The notes beneath the pieces were generated by a model. The model did no database searches. It was not told where the DNA came from and saw only the letters and a list, made by a program, of their open reading frames with translations. This document shows positions 44,696 through 55,640 of a stretch of DNA of 64,000 nucleotides, piece by piece (within the stretch, counting starts at the first letter, position 1; every line of letters starts with the position of its first letter). Source of the DNA: Polynucleobacter necessarius (GTDB taxonomy: Bacteria; Pseudomonadota; Gammaproteobacteria; Burkholderiales; Burkholderiaceae); assembly GCA_900095165.1 (NCBI GenBank), contig LT606947.1:186001-250000 (forward strand), in the 5' to 3' direction. The position numbers and the translations under genes are program-made.

Positions 44696-45652
44696 TTAGA
44701 AGCTTGCCGCTAGACCAATAGAAGTGCCTCGGACGTTCTGTCCAAATTGATATCGAAATACCAAGTGCACCCTACTAAACATGGGGTCTGAAGCGCTGCG
44801 ATCAATTTCTACTCCTGTACCAACGGAGGAGAGTGAGTCAAATCCAAGGGCGCCGCGGAGTTGACCCAGAAACTCAGTATGTGCCACCTCAAAGACGGCT
44901 CGTAAAGATCTCTCCAATACTGTTAGTGGAGTAGGGTATCTGGTACGGGCCCATAAACCTAGACTTTGTGAATCTGCAGAGCCTTGAACAGCAGTGGAGC
45001 TGTCAAAGGTATTAATGGCGATATTGGTGTAGCGTAGCTCGACATCGTATTCACGTTCAGGTTTGTAGTCCTCATAATCCAGCATCAATGATCCACCAGC
45101 GCCATAGGCGTTCATGCGCCCTTTGTTGAGAAACTGCAAATCCGTTCCAGTGTTATTTTGAATATAGCGACCCGCAATGGATAGAGCACTCTCTGCATGA
45201 CCAAGCATGATGTTGGCAATCGGACGAATGCGTAGGTTGTCTGTTAATGGGAAATCCCAGCCAATGCCGTCAGTGCCTGTAATGCCATTCCAATGCACGG
45301 GTACCGTGACGCTAGTGCTGCCAATACCATCGGTAAACGTTGGGTTATAGCGATTAATAGCAATCGTACCTTCAAGATAGAGCGGGAAGTTGGCGCTAAT
45401 GCGATCGCCTCCTCCAAGAGAAATCATTTGTAGGTTGGGGTTGTCGCCACCTTTGTCGGTGATTAATAGGGATCCAGTGGTGACATCTGGTGTGAGTGAA
45501 TAGCCCGTGATGGTCATGAAGGCGTCAGTACGCTTCTTGAGGTAATTATTTGCCCCTGCAGAGAATTGGCCGCTTTGCGCACAAATGTGGTGCGCTTGCA
45601 TTGCCATTGCTAATGCGATTAGGGGTTTAAGAAGGGCGGGAATGATTTTCAT
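44696..45652 (-). CDS. Hypothetical outer-membrane beta-barrel-like protein
   Basis: From ATG 45652 the 318-residue product has a signal peptide (MKIIPALLKPLIALAMAMQA, cleavage near ICAQ) and alternating amphipathic strands rich in Gly and aromatic residues. It ends in a terminal Phe (GTSIGLAASF), the usual C-terminal signature of outer-membrane barrels. It resembles autotransporter-type or porin-like hypothetical proteins but has no motif I can name. An ATG two codons upstream (45658) is also possible. It converges on the NlpC/P60 gene with a one-base gap. Confidence 0.65.
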   Translation of the reverse strand: MKIIPALLKPLIALAMAMQAHHICAQSGQFSAGANNYLKKRTDAFMTITGYSLTPDVTTGSLLITDKGGDNPNLQMISLGGGDRISANFPLYLEGTIAINRYNPTFTDGIGSTSVTVPVHWNGITGTDGIGWDFPLTDNLRIRPIANIMLGHAESALSIAGRYIQNNTGTDLQFLNKGRMNAYGAGGSLMLDYEDYKPEREYDVELRYTNIAINTFDSSTAVQGSADSQSLGLWARTRYPTPLTVLERSLRAVFEVAHTEFLGQLRGALGFDSLSSVGTGVEIDRSASDPMFSRVHLVFRYQFGQNVRGTSIGLAASF

Positions 45653-45710
45653 GAACACGTTGCGCCGAATCCTAAATCAATCACTCCCGCTTGGGAAGTT
45701 AGCCCTAGAG

Positions 45711-46614
45711 CTAGGATCGAAGTTTTTCTTTCAGGGCGGCCATTTGCTCTTGGGTAGCCACTTCGCCAGCCAGGATTGCCGCATTTCTGGATTTGAAGTC
45801 ACCACTACTCATTTGTTTGAGATGGGGGTAATCACAATATCCGCACTCTTGAGTTCAAACTGATTAATGCTTCGCTGCATGATAGAAATGGTCTGCTGCA
45901 TGACGCCCAAGGTTCCGCTAGCATCTTGATGAACCGGCTCCGAAGAGATATTGACTGCAATTACTAGAGTCGCCCCCATCTGCCTTGCGTAGCTTGCTGG
46001 AACTGGTGCGACTAAGTCGCCATCGACATATTCTTTGCCGCTAATGACGGCTGACTGAAATACTCCTGGAACGCTGCACGATGCGCGTACTGCCAGACCA
46101 GTGTTGCCAGAGCGAAATAAAACACCTTTGCCTGATTGCAACTCTGTTGCCACGATTCCTAGTGGAATGCGCATTTGCTCGATGGATTTATTTTACACTT
46201 CACGATTGACCATATTTTGCAGAGCATCGCCTTTGATGAGGCCGCCAAATTTTCCTGAAAAAGGAAGTCCCCAGTCGGCAATGGTGGCTTCATCAAGATT
46301 TAGGGCGAGTCGGTTCAGTTCATTGCCGGTAGCGCCAGATGCGAGTAATGCGGCAATGACGCTACCAGCGCTGCTACCCACCACAATATCAGGTCGAATT
46401 CCTTGAGCCTCTAATGCCTTGATAACGCCTACGTGGGCAAGGTCTCTGGCTGCTTCCGCCCATAGGGCTAAGCCGACGATAGGCTTGCGACTACTGATTA
46501 GACTGCAACCAGTGCCCCAATCAGAGCGCCTAAACCAAGACCTAAGCCCAGAAAGCGGCGTCTTGAGTCTATGTCAGGGGATAAATCTAGGGCTAGGGCT
46601 GTATTTTCGTGCAT
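45711..46614 (-). pseudogene. Patatin-like phospholipase (RssA-type) gene, disrupted
   Basis: ATG 46614 starts MHENTALALDL with a membrane segment. A frameshift near 46510 leads into SRKPIVGLAL, VGVIKALEAQG and VVGSSAGSVIAALL, which holds the GxSxG nucleophile. TAA at 46195-46193 interrupts the same frame before IPLGIVATELQSG. EYVDGDLVAPVP supplies the DGD motif. A third lesion in a C5 run near 45825 separates the C-terminus, which ends at 45711. The oxyanion motif GGGAARG has become WAEAARD, a sign of relaxed selection beyond the stops. The family hydrolyses lipid acyl esters. Confidence 0.8.
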
Positions 46615-46638
46615 GTGGCTATTGTATTGAGCCTCCCT

Positions 46639-46722
46639 TATAATAACCAAACGGTGAGCAAAAAAGACTTCGTTTCAGCACGGGCAGCTCTCCCAAGTGG
46701 ATTTTCGGAGATGAATTGCCCG
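46639..46722 (+). promoter_or_regulatory. scpB promoter (-10 TATAAT) and structured leader
   Basis: A perfect TATAAT (46639-46644) lies about 175 bases before scpB; the -35 region is poor. In the leader, CGGGCA (46681-46686) pairs with TGCCCG (46717-46722), enclosing TCTCC/GGAGA (46689-46693 with 46707-46711). The long leader holds no gene. Confidence 0.45.
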
Positions 46723-46817
46723 TAGTAGCTAAATAGCGCCACCAGAACACCACCAACTCATTACTGAAATACATTTTTTATAGCCTCATCAGGCCATAGC
46801 CTGATAGCCAGAATTTT

Positions 46818-47576
46818 ATGGATGATCACAATAAACGCGTAATTGAAACAGCCCTCTTGTGCGCGCAAGAACCTCTGACGGTTGCTGATCTGACGCGCTT
46901 ATTTGCCAAAGATATTGCTGCAGGCGAAATTGAAGACGCTCTTGTAGAACTTCAAAAGGCCTGGGAAGACAAGGGAATGGAGTTGGTGCACATCGCGACT
47001 GGCTGGCGTTTTCAAAGTCGTTTAGCGATGCGCGAGTATCTCGATCGTTTGACTCCGGAAAAGCCGCCAAAGTATTCTCGTGCAGTGATGGAAACCTTGG
47101 CGATTATTGCTTACCGTCAACCAGTGACTCGCGGTGAAATCGAGGAGATTCGTGGTGTTGCAGTAAGTAGCAATGTGATGAAACAGTTAGAGGACCGCGG
47201 TTGGGTTGAGGTTATTGGCCACAAAGAGACGATTGGTCGCCCAGGTCTATACGCCACCACCAAACAATTTTTAGATGACTTGAGTCTTACGAATTTACAA
47301 AGCCTGCCGATGCTGGAAGATGCTGCGCCGATGGCTGCAGCAGAGCAATTGGGTCAAGCGGTAATAGAGTTTGATCCAGGCGCGACAGTTGAAACAGTCG
47401 TTGAGTTGGATGAAAACGGCCAGCCGATTATTCAATCGATAAGCGAAGAATGCATTAACGAAGAAGTTGTTGCTCAGATTGTTGATGATGTAAGCAGCGA
47501 AGAGACAAGTGAAGTAGTAGAACAAGTAGAAGAAGTTTCTCCAGAGTCTGAAGACCAGTCAGACGAACAAAAATAA
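46818..47576 (+). CDS. scpB: Segregation and condensation protein ScpB
   Basis: This 252-residue protein has the two winged helices of ScpB: RVIETALLCAQEPLTVADLTRLF, then YSRAVMETLAIIAYRQPVTRG and EIRGVAVSSNVMKQLEDRGWVEVIGHKETIGRPGLYATT. The C-terminus is a long acidic tail. ScpB binds ScpA and Smc in the bacterial condensin. scpA is not in the window. rluB follows six bases after the stop, the usual order in betaproteobacteria. Confidence 0.9.
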   Translation: MDDHNKRVIETALLCAQEPLTVADLTRLFAKDIAAGEIEDALVELQKAWEDKGMELVHIATGWRFQSRLAMREYLDRLTPEKPPKYSRAVMETLAIIAYRQPVTRGEIEEIRGVAVSSNVMKQLEDRGWVEVIGHKETIGRPGLYATTKQFLDDLSLTNLQSLPMLEDAAPMAAAEQLGQAVIEFDPGATVETVVELDENGQPIIQSISEECINEEVVAQIVDDVSSEETSEVVEQVEEVSPESEDQSDEQK

Positions 47577-47582
47577 TTATTA

Positions 47583-49325
47583 ATGACAAGTCATAACGAA
47601 AACGATTCATCTCCGATTAAACCTAAATCGGATAATTCCCCCAGCTCTGAGTCTGCACCTAAATCTGCAGAAGGTGCGAGGGGTGAAGGGCGCGAAGGCG
47701 GCCAACGTCGTTCACGCCGCCAAGGCACAGGCGCTAGCAAGCACCCCTTTAATAAGAAGCGCCCATTCAATAAAGATCGGCCTCGCCGCGAGGGTGGTGA
47801 GTCCGGCGGTCAGCGCGAGGGTGGTAACAATGCATCCGCTAAGCTCGCACCAAATCCAGCTGAGAGCGAAGCTTTATTTGCATCAGTAGTTTCTGGTGAG
47901 TTCGATGCGGCATTAGATGTGCCTGAAGTCGTTGAAGTTAAAAATCCTGATGGTCTCAATGAGAATGAGATTTCTCATCAGGCTGGTGCTGAGCGCCGTG
48001 CGCAACGCGTGCGTCATGACGAGGATGCTGATGCGCCGACTAATGATGAGATGGGTAGCCTGCAATTTGCAAACATCGATGATTTACCGCTCAGCTTGTG
48101 TGATGAAGTTTGGTCAGACTTAGATGGTTTAGACGACGACGCTGACGACGAAGATACTGTGAAGTTGCATAAGGTGTTGGCTGACGTCGGTATGGGTTCA
48201 CGTCGCGATATGGAAGACTTGATTATTCAAGGGCGCGTATCTGTAAATGGGTTACCAGCACATATTGGTCAACGTATTGGACCAACTGATCAAGTGCGTA
48301 TTAACGGCAAGCCAGTTCATCGCAAGATTCAGACAAAGCCACCGCGCGTAATCATGTATCACAAGCCTGCTGGCGAGATCGTGAGCCAATCCGATCCTGA
48401 AGGTCGCCCAACAGTATTTGATCGTTTACCTAAGCCACGTCAAGGACGTTGGATCGCAGTGGGACGTCTGGACTTTAATACCGAAGGTCTGTTGCTATTT
48501 ACGACTTCAGGTGAGCTTGCTAATCGCTTAATGCATCCTCGCTACGGCGTCGAGCGTGAATACGCTGTCCGTATCCTGGGAGATCTGAGTCAAGAAAATA
48601 TGACTCAATTAAAGAGTGGCATCACCTTGGATGATGGCCAAGCTAAATTTTTACGTCTTTCCATGGGTGGTGGGGAAGGTGCAAACCGTTGGTACCACGT
48701 TGCTTTGACTGAAGGTCGTAACCGTGAGGTGCGCCGCATGTTTGAAGCAGTTGGGCATGTGGTCTCTCGCTTGATTCGTACGCGTTACGGCATTTTCTTG
48801 TTGCCTCCGCATTTGAGGCGGGGCAAGTGGGAGGAGATTGAGGCTGGTGGTATCTATAACCTAATGAAGTTTGCAGGCTTAAAAATGTCTCAGCCACAAG
48901 ATAGGGGTCGCAATCCGAGCGCACAAGGTCGCGATCGTCACTCTGTTGTTGGCGAGGACTTTCAGCCTGATCCAATGCAAACCTCAGTTTCTTATTGGGG
49001 CTCACGAGATGCGTTAACCCAGGCCAGTGATCATGGTGGCTTAACTCATCAAAGTAGGGGTGGTAAACCTAGTGGTGGCGGTTCAGGCGAGGGTCGAGGT
49101 CCCTTCCGGGGTCGTACTCAAGGCGGTCGTCCAGGCGCGGGTGGCCAGGGTGGTGGCCAGGGCCAAAACCGCAATAAAGGTAAGAAAGTTCACCATGGAC
49201 AGTCTGCTTTTGTGACGGCGAGCCCACAAAGCCCTGGTAATGGTCCCAAGCGAGGGGCGCCAAAAGGGCGCAAACCCTTCAATAAGGGGTCTAGAAAACC
49301 AAGAAATCCAAGCGAAAGCTTCTGA
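47583..49325 (+). CDS. rluB: 23S rRNA pseudouridine synthase RluB
   Basis: This 580-residue protein has a charged, disordered N-terminal extension of about 190 residues, an S4 domain ([20 protein letters not shown]) and the RsuA/RluB catalytic core with [14 protein letters not shown], whose Asp is the nucleophile, and [17 protein letters not shown] Gly/Arg-rich tail ([13 protein letters not shown]) follows. RluB makes pseudouridine 2605 of 23S rRNA. Long low-complexity extensions are usual for betaproteobacterial RluB. Intact. Confidence 0.9.
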   Translation: MTSHNENDSSPIKPKSDNSPSSESAPKSAEGARGEGREGGQRRSRRQGTGASKHPFNKKRPFNKDRPRREGGESGGQREGGNNASAKLAPNPAESEALFASVVSGEFDAALDVPEVVEVKNPDGLNENEISHQAGAERRAQRVRHDEDADAPTNDEMGSLQFANIDDLPLSLCDEVWSDLDGLDDDADDEDTVKLHKVLADVGMGSRRDMEDLIIQGRVSVNGLPAHIGQRIGPTDQVRINGKPVHRKIQTKPPRVIMYHKPAGEIVSQSDPEGRPTVFDRLPKPRQGRWIAVGRLDFNTEGLLLFTTSGELANRLMHPRYGVEREYAVRILGDLSQENMTQLKSGITLDDGQAKFLRLSMGGGEGANRWYHVALTEGRNREVRRMFEAVGHVVSRLIRTRYGIFLLPPHLRRGKWEEIEAGGIYNLMKFAGLKMSQPQDRGRNPSAQGRDRHSVVGEDFQPDPMQTSVSYWGSRDALTQASDHGGLTHQSRGGKPSGGGSGEGRGPFRGRTQGGRPGAGGQGGGQGQNRNKGKKVHHGQSAFVTASPQSPGNGPKRGAPKGRKPFNKGSRKPRNPSESF

Positions 49326-49352
49326 TTTCTATCGGTTTTCCTCTAAATCAGC

Positions 49353-49358
49353 TATAAT
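49353..49358 (+). promoter_or_regulatory. Candidate -10 box of the rimP-nusA-infB leader
   Basis: A perfect TATAAT lies 28 bases after the rluB stop, about 140 bases before rimP. No good -35 hexamer is visible at normal spacing. The leader holds a hairpin CCGACT/AGTCGG with GTTG/CAAC inside, around 49400-49430. Confidence 0.4.
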
Positions 49359-49448
49359 TTTGGTCTTACAGTAGCTTGCTGCTGTTTTGAGTTGTTACCG
49401 ACTGATGTTGCGATCAACGTAAGTCGGCCTGTTCTGAATTTCGAGAAT

Positions 49449-49474
49449 ATGGGCTTTGAAGCCCATTTTTTTTT
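49449..49474 (+). terminator. Terminator-like hairpin in front of rimP (possible attenuator)
   Basis: ATGGGCTT-TG-AAGCCCAT is a perfect 8-base inverted repeat followed by eight T (49467-49474), about 24 bases before the rimP start. It lies downstream of the TATAAT at 49353, so it may terminate rluB read-through or attenuate the nusA operon. Confidence 0.75.
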
Positions 49475-49498
49475 GCCGTTTTGGATTGAAGGGTGTTC

Positions 49499-49990
49499 GT
49501 GAAAGATCAGCGGATTATTTCTGCAGAAGTAGAAAACCTAGGGTACACGCTAGTCGATATCGAGCGTGAAGCCGGAGGTTTGCTGCGCATCACGATCGAA
49601 AACCCAGATTACGAGCGCTTGATTAATGTCCAGGATTGCGAAAAGGTAAGTCACCAGTTGAGTTACACCCTGCCGGTGGAAAATATTCCCTTTGAGCGCC
49701 TAGAGATTTCTTCTCCTGGTCTGGATCGCCATGTGAAGTCAGCGGCTGATTACGAGCGCTTTTCCGGAATGGAAGTGGATTTGAAGTTGCGTGTTGCCCT
49801 TGGTGATCGCAAGAAGTTTCGTGGTGTGTTGCAAGGTTTGCTGAGTGGTGAGCTGGACTCGCCTGATGCGAAATTTGGTTTGTTGTTTGAAGGTGCTGAT
49901 GGCACTGAATCTCAATTGGAGTTTTCTTTAGCCGAGGTCGATAAGACCCGGTTGGTCCCTGTTATTGATTTCAAAGGAAGAAAGTCATGA
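49499..49990 (+). CDS. rimP: Ribosome maturation factor RimP
   Basis: The 163-residue product from GTG 49499 reads [20 protein letters not shown], then [28 protein letters not shown] with the family signature, and ends in an Sm-like domain. RimP is needed for 30S subunit maturation. I prefer GTG 49499 because GAAGGG lies five bases before it; GTG 49493 overlaps that Shine-Dalgarno. First gene of the nusA operon; overlaps nusA by four bases. Confidence 0.9.
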   Translation: MKDQRIISAEVENLGYTLVDIEREAGGLLRITIENPDYERLINVQDCEKVSHQLSYTLPVENIPFERLEISSPGLDRHVKSAADYERFSGMEVDLKLRVALGDRKKFRGVLQGLLSGELDSPDAKFGLLFEGADGTESQLEFSLAEVDKTRLVPVIDFKGRKS

Positions 49991-51468
49991 GCCGAGAAGT
50001 TCTCATGTTGGCAGACGCCTTAGCGCGTGAAAAGAACGTAGATCAAGCGATTGTGTTTGAGGCGCTAGAAATGGCGTTGGCATCAGCTACCAAGAAACGT
50101 TATCCGACAGAAGATGTGGATATTCGTGTATCGATTGATCGCGAGTCTGGTGAATACGAAACCTTCCGTCGCTGGCTGGTTGTTCCTGATGAAGCGGGCC
50201 TCCAAGAGTCGGATAAAGAAATCCTCCATTTTGAAGCCCTCGAGCAATTCCCTGACATGGAAGTTGGCGAATACATCGAAGAACAAATCGAATCTTTGGC
50301 CTTTGGCCGTATCGGTGCACAAGCCGCTAAGCAAGTGATCTTGCAGCGTATTCGTGATGCTGAGCGTGAGCAGATTTTGAATGACTACCTTGAGCGTGGC
50401 GAAAAAGTCATGACCGGTACCGTGAAGCGTGCTGACAAGAATGGTTTGATTATTGAATCTGGCCGAGTCGAGGCATTGTTACGTCGCGATCAAATGATTC
50501 CAAAAGAGAACCTCCGTTCTGGTGATCGTGTTCGCGCCTATATTTTGAAAGTAGATCGTGAAGCTCGCGGTCCACAGATCGAACTCTCACGTACTTGCCC
50601 AGATTTCTTGATCAAGCTGTTTGAGAACGAAGTTCCAGAGATGGAGCAAGGTTTATTGGAGATTAAGGGTGCAGCTCGTGACTCTGGTATCCGCGCAAAA
50701 ATTGCCGTGATTACTTACGACAAGCGTATTGACCCAATTGGTACTTGCGTTGGCGTTCGTGGCACTCGCGTTACTGCAGTTCGTAACGAAGTAGCTGGCG
50801 AAGCAGTGGACATCGTGTTGTGGTCTGAAGACCCAGCGCAGTTTGTGATTGGCGCTTTGGCTCCAGCCCAAGTGTCTTCTATCGTGGTTGACGAAGAGCG
50901 TCACGCCATGGATGTGGTGGTTGATGAAGAGAACTTAGCAATTGCGATTGGCCGTAGCGGACAGAACGTTCGCCTAGCTAGCGAATTGACTGGCTGGCAG
51001 ATCAACATCATGACTCCAGAAGAGTCCGCTGAGAAAACTGAAAAAGAAGCTGCTTCTGTACGTCAATTGTTCATGGATAAATTGGATGTTGACCAAGAGG
51101 TTGCTGATATCTTGATTGAAGAAGGCTTCAACACATTGGAAGAGGTTGCTTATGTACCGCTTTCTGAAATGTTAGAAATCGATTCTTTCGATGAAGACAC
51201 GGTAAATGAATTGCGTACTCGTGCGCGTGACTCCCTCTTGACCATGGAATTGGCTAAAGAAGAGCGCGTTGACGAAGTCTCACAAGATTTACGTTCCCTC
51301 GAGGGAATGACTACTGAGTTGATTGCCAAGCTTGCTGATAATCAAGTTCACACACGTGACGACTTAGCTGAACTGGCTGTTGATGAGCTAGTTGAGGCGA
51401 CACAAATTGACGAAGAAACCGCGAAAACGCTCATCATGAAAGCGCGCGAACATTGGTTTACTTCATGA
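49987..51468 (+). CDS. nusA: Transcription termination/antitermination protein NusA
   Basis: This 493-residue protein has the full NusA order: N-terminal RNA-polymerase-binding domain (residues 1-130), S1 domain ([20 protein letters not shown]), KH domains with [21 protein letters not shown] and [16 protein letters not shown], and two C-terminal acidic repeats ([18 protein letters not shown] and the final segment). It modulates pausing, termination and antitermination. Intact; it could act on the hairpin upstream of rimP, as NusA autoregulation is known in other bacteria. Confidence 0.97.
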   Translation: MSREVLMLADALAREKNVDQAIVFEALEMALASATKKRYPTEDVDIRVSIDRESGEYETFRRWLVVPDEAGLQESDKEILHFEALEQFPDMEVGEYIEEQIESLAFGRIGAQAAKQVILQRIRDAEREQILNDYLERGEKVMTGTVKRADKNGLIIESGRVEALLRRDQMIPKENLRSGDRVRAYILKVDREARGPQIELSRTCPDFLIKLFENEVPEMEQGLLEIKGAARDSGIRAKIAVITYDKRIDPIGTCVGVRGTRVTAVRNEVAGEAVDIVLWSEDPAQFVIGALAPAQVSSIVVDEERHAMDVVVDEENLAIAIGRSGQNVRLASELTGWQINIMTPEESAEKTEKEAASVRQLFMDKLDVDQEVADILIEEGFNTLEEVAYVPLSEMLEIDSFDEDTVNELRTRARDSLLTMELAKEERVDEVSQDLRSLEGMTTELIAKLADNQVHTRDDLAELAVDELVEATQIDEETAKTLIMKAREHWFTS

Positions 51469-51481
51469 GAGGAAGTAGTAC

Positions 51482-54271
51482 ATGGCAACAACAGTAAAAG
51501 TACTCGCTAAAGAATTAAAACGTACTGCGCCAGACCTTCTAGAGCAGTTGAAGGCGGCCGGTATCGAAAAGGGTTCTGAGGACGACAGCATTACCGAAAA
51601 AGACAAGACTGTCCTGCTTGAGCATTTACAAAAAGAGCATGGCAGTGCGGATACGGGCAGTCGTAAAAAGATTACCTTAATCAAGCGTGAAAACTCTGAG
51701 ATTCGTCAGGCAGACTCTGCTGGACGTACTCGTACCGTTCAGGTCGAGGTTCGTAAAAAGCGCGTTCTGGTGAAGGCGGGGGATAAAGCTCCCGAAGAGA
51801 CTCCGGCTCCAGTCGCCAAAGAAGTTGCTCCTGCGGCACCTGCTAAACCAATTCTTTCTGCTGAAGAGCTAGAAAAACGCGCGGCTGAAGCAACTCGTCA
51901 GGCTGAGTTATTGGCTCGTCAAGAAGCGGAGATGAAAGCAGTTGAAGGTGCTCGTCAAAAAGAGCTTGATGCTGTAGCTGCCGCAAGTGCAGCTGAGTCT
52001 GTTGTTGAGAAAGCAGCCAAGTCAGATGATGCTTCTGTTGCCAAAGAGGCTGCTGAAAAAGCTGCCGATAAAAAGGTGCAAGCGGATAAAGCTGCAAAAG
52101 ATATCGCTGATGCCAATAAAGCGCAGTTGGCTGATATTACAAAACGTCGTGCCGCCGCTGAAGCTGAAGCTTTAGCGATTCGCGACATGATGAGTGCTCC
52201 TGCACGCGTTCTCAAAGCACCAAGTGAAATTGCTGCTGAAGAGGCGAAAAAAGGCACTCTTCATAAGCCTGCTAAGGCCGAAGGTGCAGATGATAAGAAA
52301 AAAGCAGTTGCTAAGGTTGGCGGCAAGACGATTAAGTCTGCAGAGACTTCATCTACTTGGCAAGAAGAGGGTGCCAAGAAACCTGGTGGCCTCAAGACTC
52401 GTGGCGACAGCTCTGGTGGTGTAGGCGGTTGGCGTTCAGGTGGTGGCAGAAGAAAGCGACGTCAAATAGTAGAAGCCAACGTCGATACCAACTTCCAAGT
52501 TCCAACAGAACCAGTTGTACGTGATGTTCATGTTCCTGAAACCATTACTGTTGCTGAGTTAGCTCATGCAATGGCTGTGAAGAGTGCGGAAGTGATTAAG
52601 CTCTTGATGGGTATGGGTCAGATGGTCACGATTAACCAGATCTTGGATCAAGATACTGCGATGATCATCGTAGAAGAAATGGGCCATACAGCCCATGCTG
52701 CTAAGTTAGATGATCCAGATTTGGATCTTGGCATTACTGGTCACGATGCAGAGTTATTGCCACGTCCACCAGTTGTTACGGTGATGGGTCACGTTGATCA
52801 CGGTAAAACATCTTTACTCGATAAGATTCGTGCAGCTAAGGTTGCTACTGGCGAAGCTGGCGGTATTACTCAGCACATTGGCGCTTATCACGTTAAAACT
52901 CCACGCGGCATGATTACCTTCCTTGATACTCCGGGTCACGAAGCCTTTACGGCTATACGTGCTCGCGGCGCTAAGGCAACGGATATCGTGATCTTGGTTG
53001 TTGCGGCGGATGACGGCGTTATGTCGCAAACTAAAGAAGCGATTCACCATGCGGTAGCTGGTGGCGTTCCAATTGTTGTGGCGATTAATAAAATTGATAA
53101 ACCAGAAGCAAACTTAGAGCGCGTTAAAACTGAGTTGGTTGCTGAGCAAGTGGTTCCAGAGGAGTACGGTGGTGATGTGCCATTTATTGGTGTGTCCGCC
53201 AAAACAGGTGATGGCATTGATGCCTTACTTGAGAACGTTCTCTTGCAAGCTGAAATTTTGGAACTCAAGGCGGCTAAAGATACTCCTGCGCAAGGTCTCG
53301 TTATTGAGGCGCGTTTGGATAAAGGCCGCGGTCCTGTTGCTACTATTTTGGTTCAGTCTGGCACGCTCAAGCGTGGTGATATGTTGTTGGCTGGTTCAAC
53401 CTACGGTCGTGTTCGTGCGATGTTGGATGAAAACGGCAAGCCGTGTAACGAAGCTGGCTCCTCTATGCCTGTAGAGATCCAAGGCTTATCCGAAGTTCCT
53501 GCGGCTGGTGAAGCAGTGCAAGTGGTTCCTGACGAGCGTAAAGCACGTGAGATTGCACTCTTCCGTCAAGGCAAGTTCCGCGATGTGAAGTTGGCTAAAC
53601 AGCAAGCATTCAAACTTGAAATCATGATGGAAAACATGGAAGAGGGTGCTATTGAGGCGAAGTTGTTGCCATTGATCATCAAAGCAGACGTACAAGGCTC
53701 TCAAGAGGCGTTGTCACAGTCGTTGCAAAAATTATCTACTGCAGAAGTGAAGGTTCAAATCGTTCACGCAGCAGTGGGCGGCATTACTGAGACTGACGTT
53801 AACTTGGCGGTTGCTTCTAAGGCGGTCATTATTGGATTTAACTCTCGTGCAGATGGTGCAGCTCGTAAGTTAGCTGAGAACAATGGCGTGGATATTCGTT
53901 ATCACAACATTATTTATGACGCTGTAGACGAAGTGAAAGCAGCCTTAAGCGGCATGTTGACACCAGATAAGAAAGAAGAAATCACTGGCATGGTGGAGAT
54001 TCGCCAAGTCTTCTTGGTATCTAAAGTTGGTGCGATTGCTGGTTGCTTGGTACTCGATGGCGTTATCAAGCGCACCTCTAGTGTCCGCCTCTTACGTGAC
54101 AACGTCGTGATCTGGACTGGCGAATTGGATTCTCTCAAGCGCTTTAAAGATGATGCAAAAGAAGTTCGTGCTGGTGTTGAGTGTGGTCTGTCACTAAAAG
54201 GTTACAACGACATCAAAGAGGGCGATCAACTCGAAGCGTTTGAAGTTACTGAAGTCGCTAGAACACTTTAA
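51482..54271 (+). CDS. infB: Translation initiation factor IF-2
   Basis: This 929-residue GTPase has an IF2-N helix bundle at the start ([27 protein letters not shown]), a long Ala/Lys/Glu-rich linker, a basic stretch, a second IF2-N domain, then the G domain: [22 protein letters not shown] and NKIDKP. Domains II-IV follow. IF-2 brings fMet-tRNA to the 30S subunit. An AGAGGAAG Shine-Dalgarno precedes ATG 51482. Length is standard for betaproteobacteria. Confidence 0.97.
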   Translation: MATTVKVLAKELKRTAPDLLEQLKAAGIEKGSEDDSITEKDKTVLLEHLQKEHGSADTGSRKKITLIKRENSEIRQADSAGRTRTVQVEVRKKRVLVKAGDKAPEETPAPVAKEVAPAAPAKPILSAEELEKRAAEATRQAELLARQEAEMKAVEGARQKELDAVAAASAAESVVEKAAKSDDASVAKEAAEKAADKKVQADKAAKDIADANKAQLADITKRRAAAEAEALAIRDMMSAPARVLKAPSEIAAEEAKKGTLHKPAKAEGADDKKKAVAKVGGKTIKSAETSSTWQEEGAKKPGGLKTRGDSSGGVGGWRSGGGRRKRRQIVEANVDTNFQVPTEPVVRDVHVPETITVAELAHAMAVKSAEVIKLLMGMGQMVTINQILDQDTAMIIVEEMGHTAHAAKLDDPDLDLGITGHDAELLPRPPVVTVMGHVDHGKTSLLDKIRAAKVATGEAGGITQHIGAYHVKTPRGMITFLDTPGHEAFTAIRARGAKATDIVILVVAADDGVMSQTKEAIHHAVAGGVPIVVAINKIDKPEANLERVKTELVAEQVVPEEYGGDVPFIGVSAKTGDGIDALLENVLLQAEILELKAAKDTPAQGLVIEARLDKGRGPVATILVQSGTLKRGDMLLAGSTYGRVRAMLDENGKPCNEAGSSMPVEIQGLSEVPAAGEAVQVVPDERKAREIALFRQGKFRDVKLAKQQAFKLEIMMENMEEGAIEAKLLPLIIKADVQGSQEALSQSLQKLSTAEVKVQIVHAAVGGITETDVNLAVASKAVIIGFNSRADGAARKLAENNGVDIRYHNIIYDAVDEVKAALSGMLTPDKKEEITGMVEIRQVFLVSKVGAIAGCLVLDGVIKRTSSVRLLRDNVVIWTGELDSLKRFKDDAKEVRAGVECGLSLKGYNDIKEGDQLEAFEVTEVARTL

Positions 54272-54285
54272 GAGCTACTGAGTTA

Positions 54286-54654
54286 ATGCATAAAACTAGC
54301 CCTCATCGTAACCAGCGTCTCGCCGATCAAATTCAGCGAGATCTGGCCGAGCTAATTCCTCGTGAATTGCGCAGCTCAAGCCTAGGTTTGATTACTTTGC
54401 AAAGCATTGAACTCACACCAGACTTGGCGCATGCAAAAGTCTTCTTTACCGTCTTGGGCGCTGAGCCTGAAGTGGCATTGAAAGCTTTGCAGGACAAGGC
54501 AGGCCACTTGCATTCCTTATTGTTTAAACGTTTGCACATTCATACTGTGCCAACCTTGCATTTCCACTACGACAGTTCTGTTGAGCATGGCATTGAAATG
54601 TCTCGCTTAATTGATCAAGCAGTAGATAGTGATCGCAAAGACGAGAACGCTTAA
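54286..54654 (+). CDS. rbfA: Ribosome-binding factor A
   Basis: This 122-residue protein has the RbfA KH-like fold: [21 protein letters not shown], then [23 protein letters not shown] and the C-terminal [19 protein letters not shown]. It assists 16S rRNA 5'-end maturation in the 30S subunit. It lies 14 bases after infB and 4 bases before truB, in the conserved operon. Confidence 0.95.
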   Translation: MHKTSPHRNQRLADQIQRDLAELIPRELRSSSLGLITLQSIELTPDLAHAKVFFTVLGAEPEVALKALQDKAGHLHSLLFKRLHIHTVPTLHFHYDSSVEHGIEMSRLIDQAVDSDRKDENA

Positions 54655-54658
54655 TCCC

Positions 54659-55570
54659 ATGTCTGTACGTATCGATGGCGTAGTCTTGCTTGATAAACCT
54701 GCTGGCATGAGCTCGCAAGGTGTAGTCACTGCCGTGAAGCGTGCCTTCAACGCAGAAAAAGCAGGGCACACTGGCACGCTAGATCCAATGGCTACCGGCT
54801 TACTCCCGATTTGTTTGGGTGAGGCAACGAAGTACTCTCAAGATTTATTGGAAGCTGATAAAACCTATATCGCTCAGGTGAAATTTGGTCAGCGTACCGA
54901 TACCGGTGATGCGGAAGGTTTGGTTATTGAAGAACTTCCTTTACCTGCATTTGCTAATAACGCAGCTATTAAAGCCGCATTAGATTCATTGTTGCCTGCA
55001 TTTAGCGGCCCAATCAGTCAGGTGCCCCCAATGTATTCTGCGCTCAAGCGCGATGGAAAACCTTTATATGAGTACGCTCGTGCAGGCGTTGAGTTAGAGC
55101 GCGCTCCACGAGATATCACGATTCACGCAATTCGTTGGACCAACATCAACTGGCCTGAAGCCACTTTAGAAGTGAGTTGCAGCAAGGGTACATACATCCG
55201 CGTATTAGCAGAAGACATTGGCAAGGTCTTGGGTTGTGGTGCCCATTTAGTTGGCCTGCGCCGCACTGAGGTAGGTCACCTCACTTTAGAACAGTCATTC
55301 ACCATTGATTCCATTAAGAAGGGCTTGCAAGATAGCTCAAATTACATCTTGCCAGTCGATGCACTTTTGCAAACATTGCCGCACTTAACTGTAGATGAGC
55401 AACAGGCAAAACGTTTGGAGATGGGTCAACGAGTTCCACTCAATTTACCTTCGATAGAAGCGTTAGTACGCATCTATCGCGCAACCGCTGCTCCCCATAA
55501 CTTTATTGGCACTGGAGATTGGCGCTTTGGAGTGTTGCATCCTAAGCGTTTGACTTCTTCAGCGCATTAA
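54659..55570 (+). CDS. truB: tRNA pseudouridine-55 synthase TruB
   Basis: The 303-residue product from ATG 54659 (MSVRIDGVVLLDKPAGMSSQG) has the TruB catalytic motif AGHTGTLDPMATGLLPI with the nucleophilic Asp, then KTYIAQVKFGQRTDTGDAEG and SKGTYIRVLAEDIG. It makes pseudouridine 55 in tRNA T-loops. An in-frame start at 54629 lies inside rbfA and is rejected. Last gene of the rimP-nusA-infB-rbfA-truB operon. Confidence 0.95.
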   Translation: MSVRIDGVVLLDKPAGMSSQGVVTAVKRAFNAEKAGHTGTLDPMATGLLPICLGEATKYSQDLLEADKTYIAQVKFGQRTDTGDAEGLVIEELPLPAFANNAAIKAALDSLLPAFSGPISQVPPMYSALKRDGKPLYEYARAGVELERAPRDITIHAIRWTNINWPEATLEVSCSKGTYIRVLAEDIGKVLGCGAHLVGLRRTEVGHLTLEQSFTIDSIKKGLQDSSNYILPVDALLQTLPHLTVDEQQAKRLEMGQRVPLNLPSIEALVRIYRATAAPHNFIGTGDWRFGVLHPKRLTSSAH

Positions 55571-55640
55571 ATATTTTCACTTTTTCATTTATTAACTTTA
55601 ACTAACCTGAATTTCATATTCTTAACTTTAGAAGCTTCAC

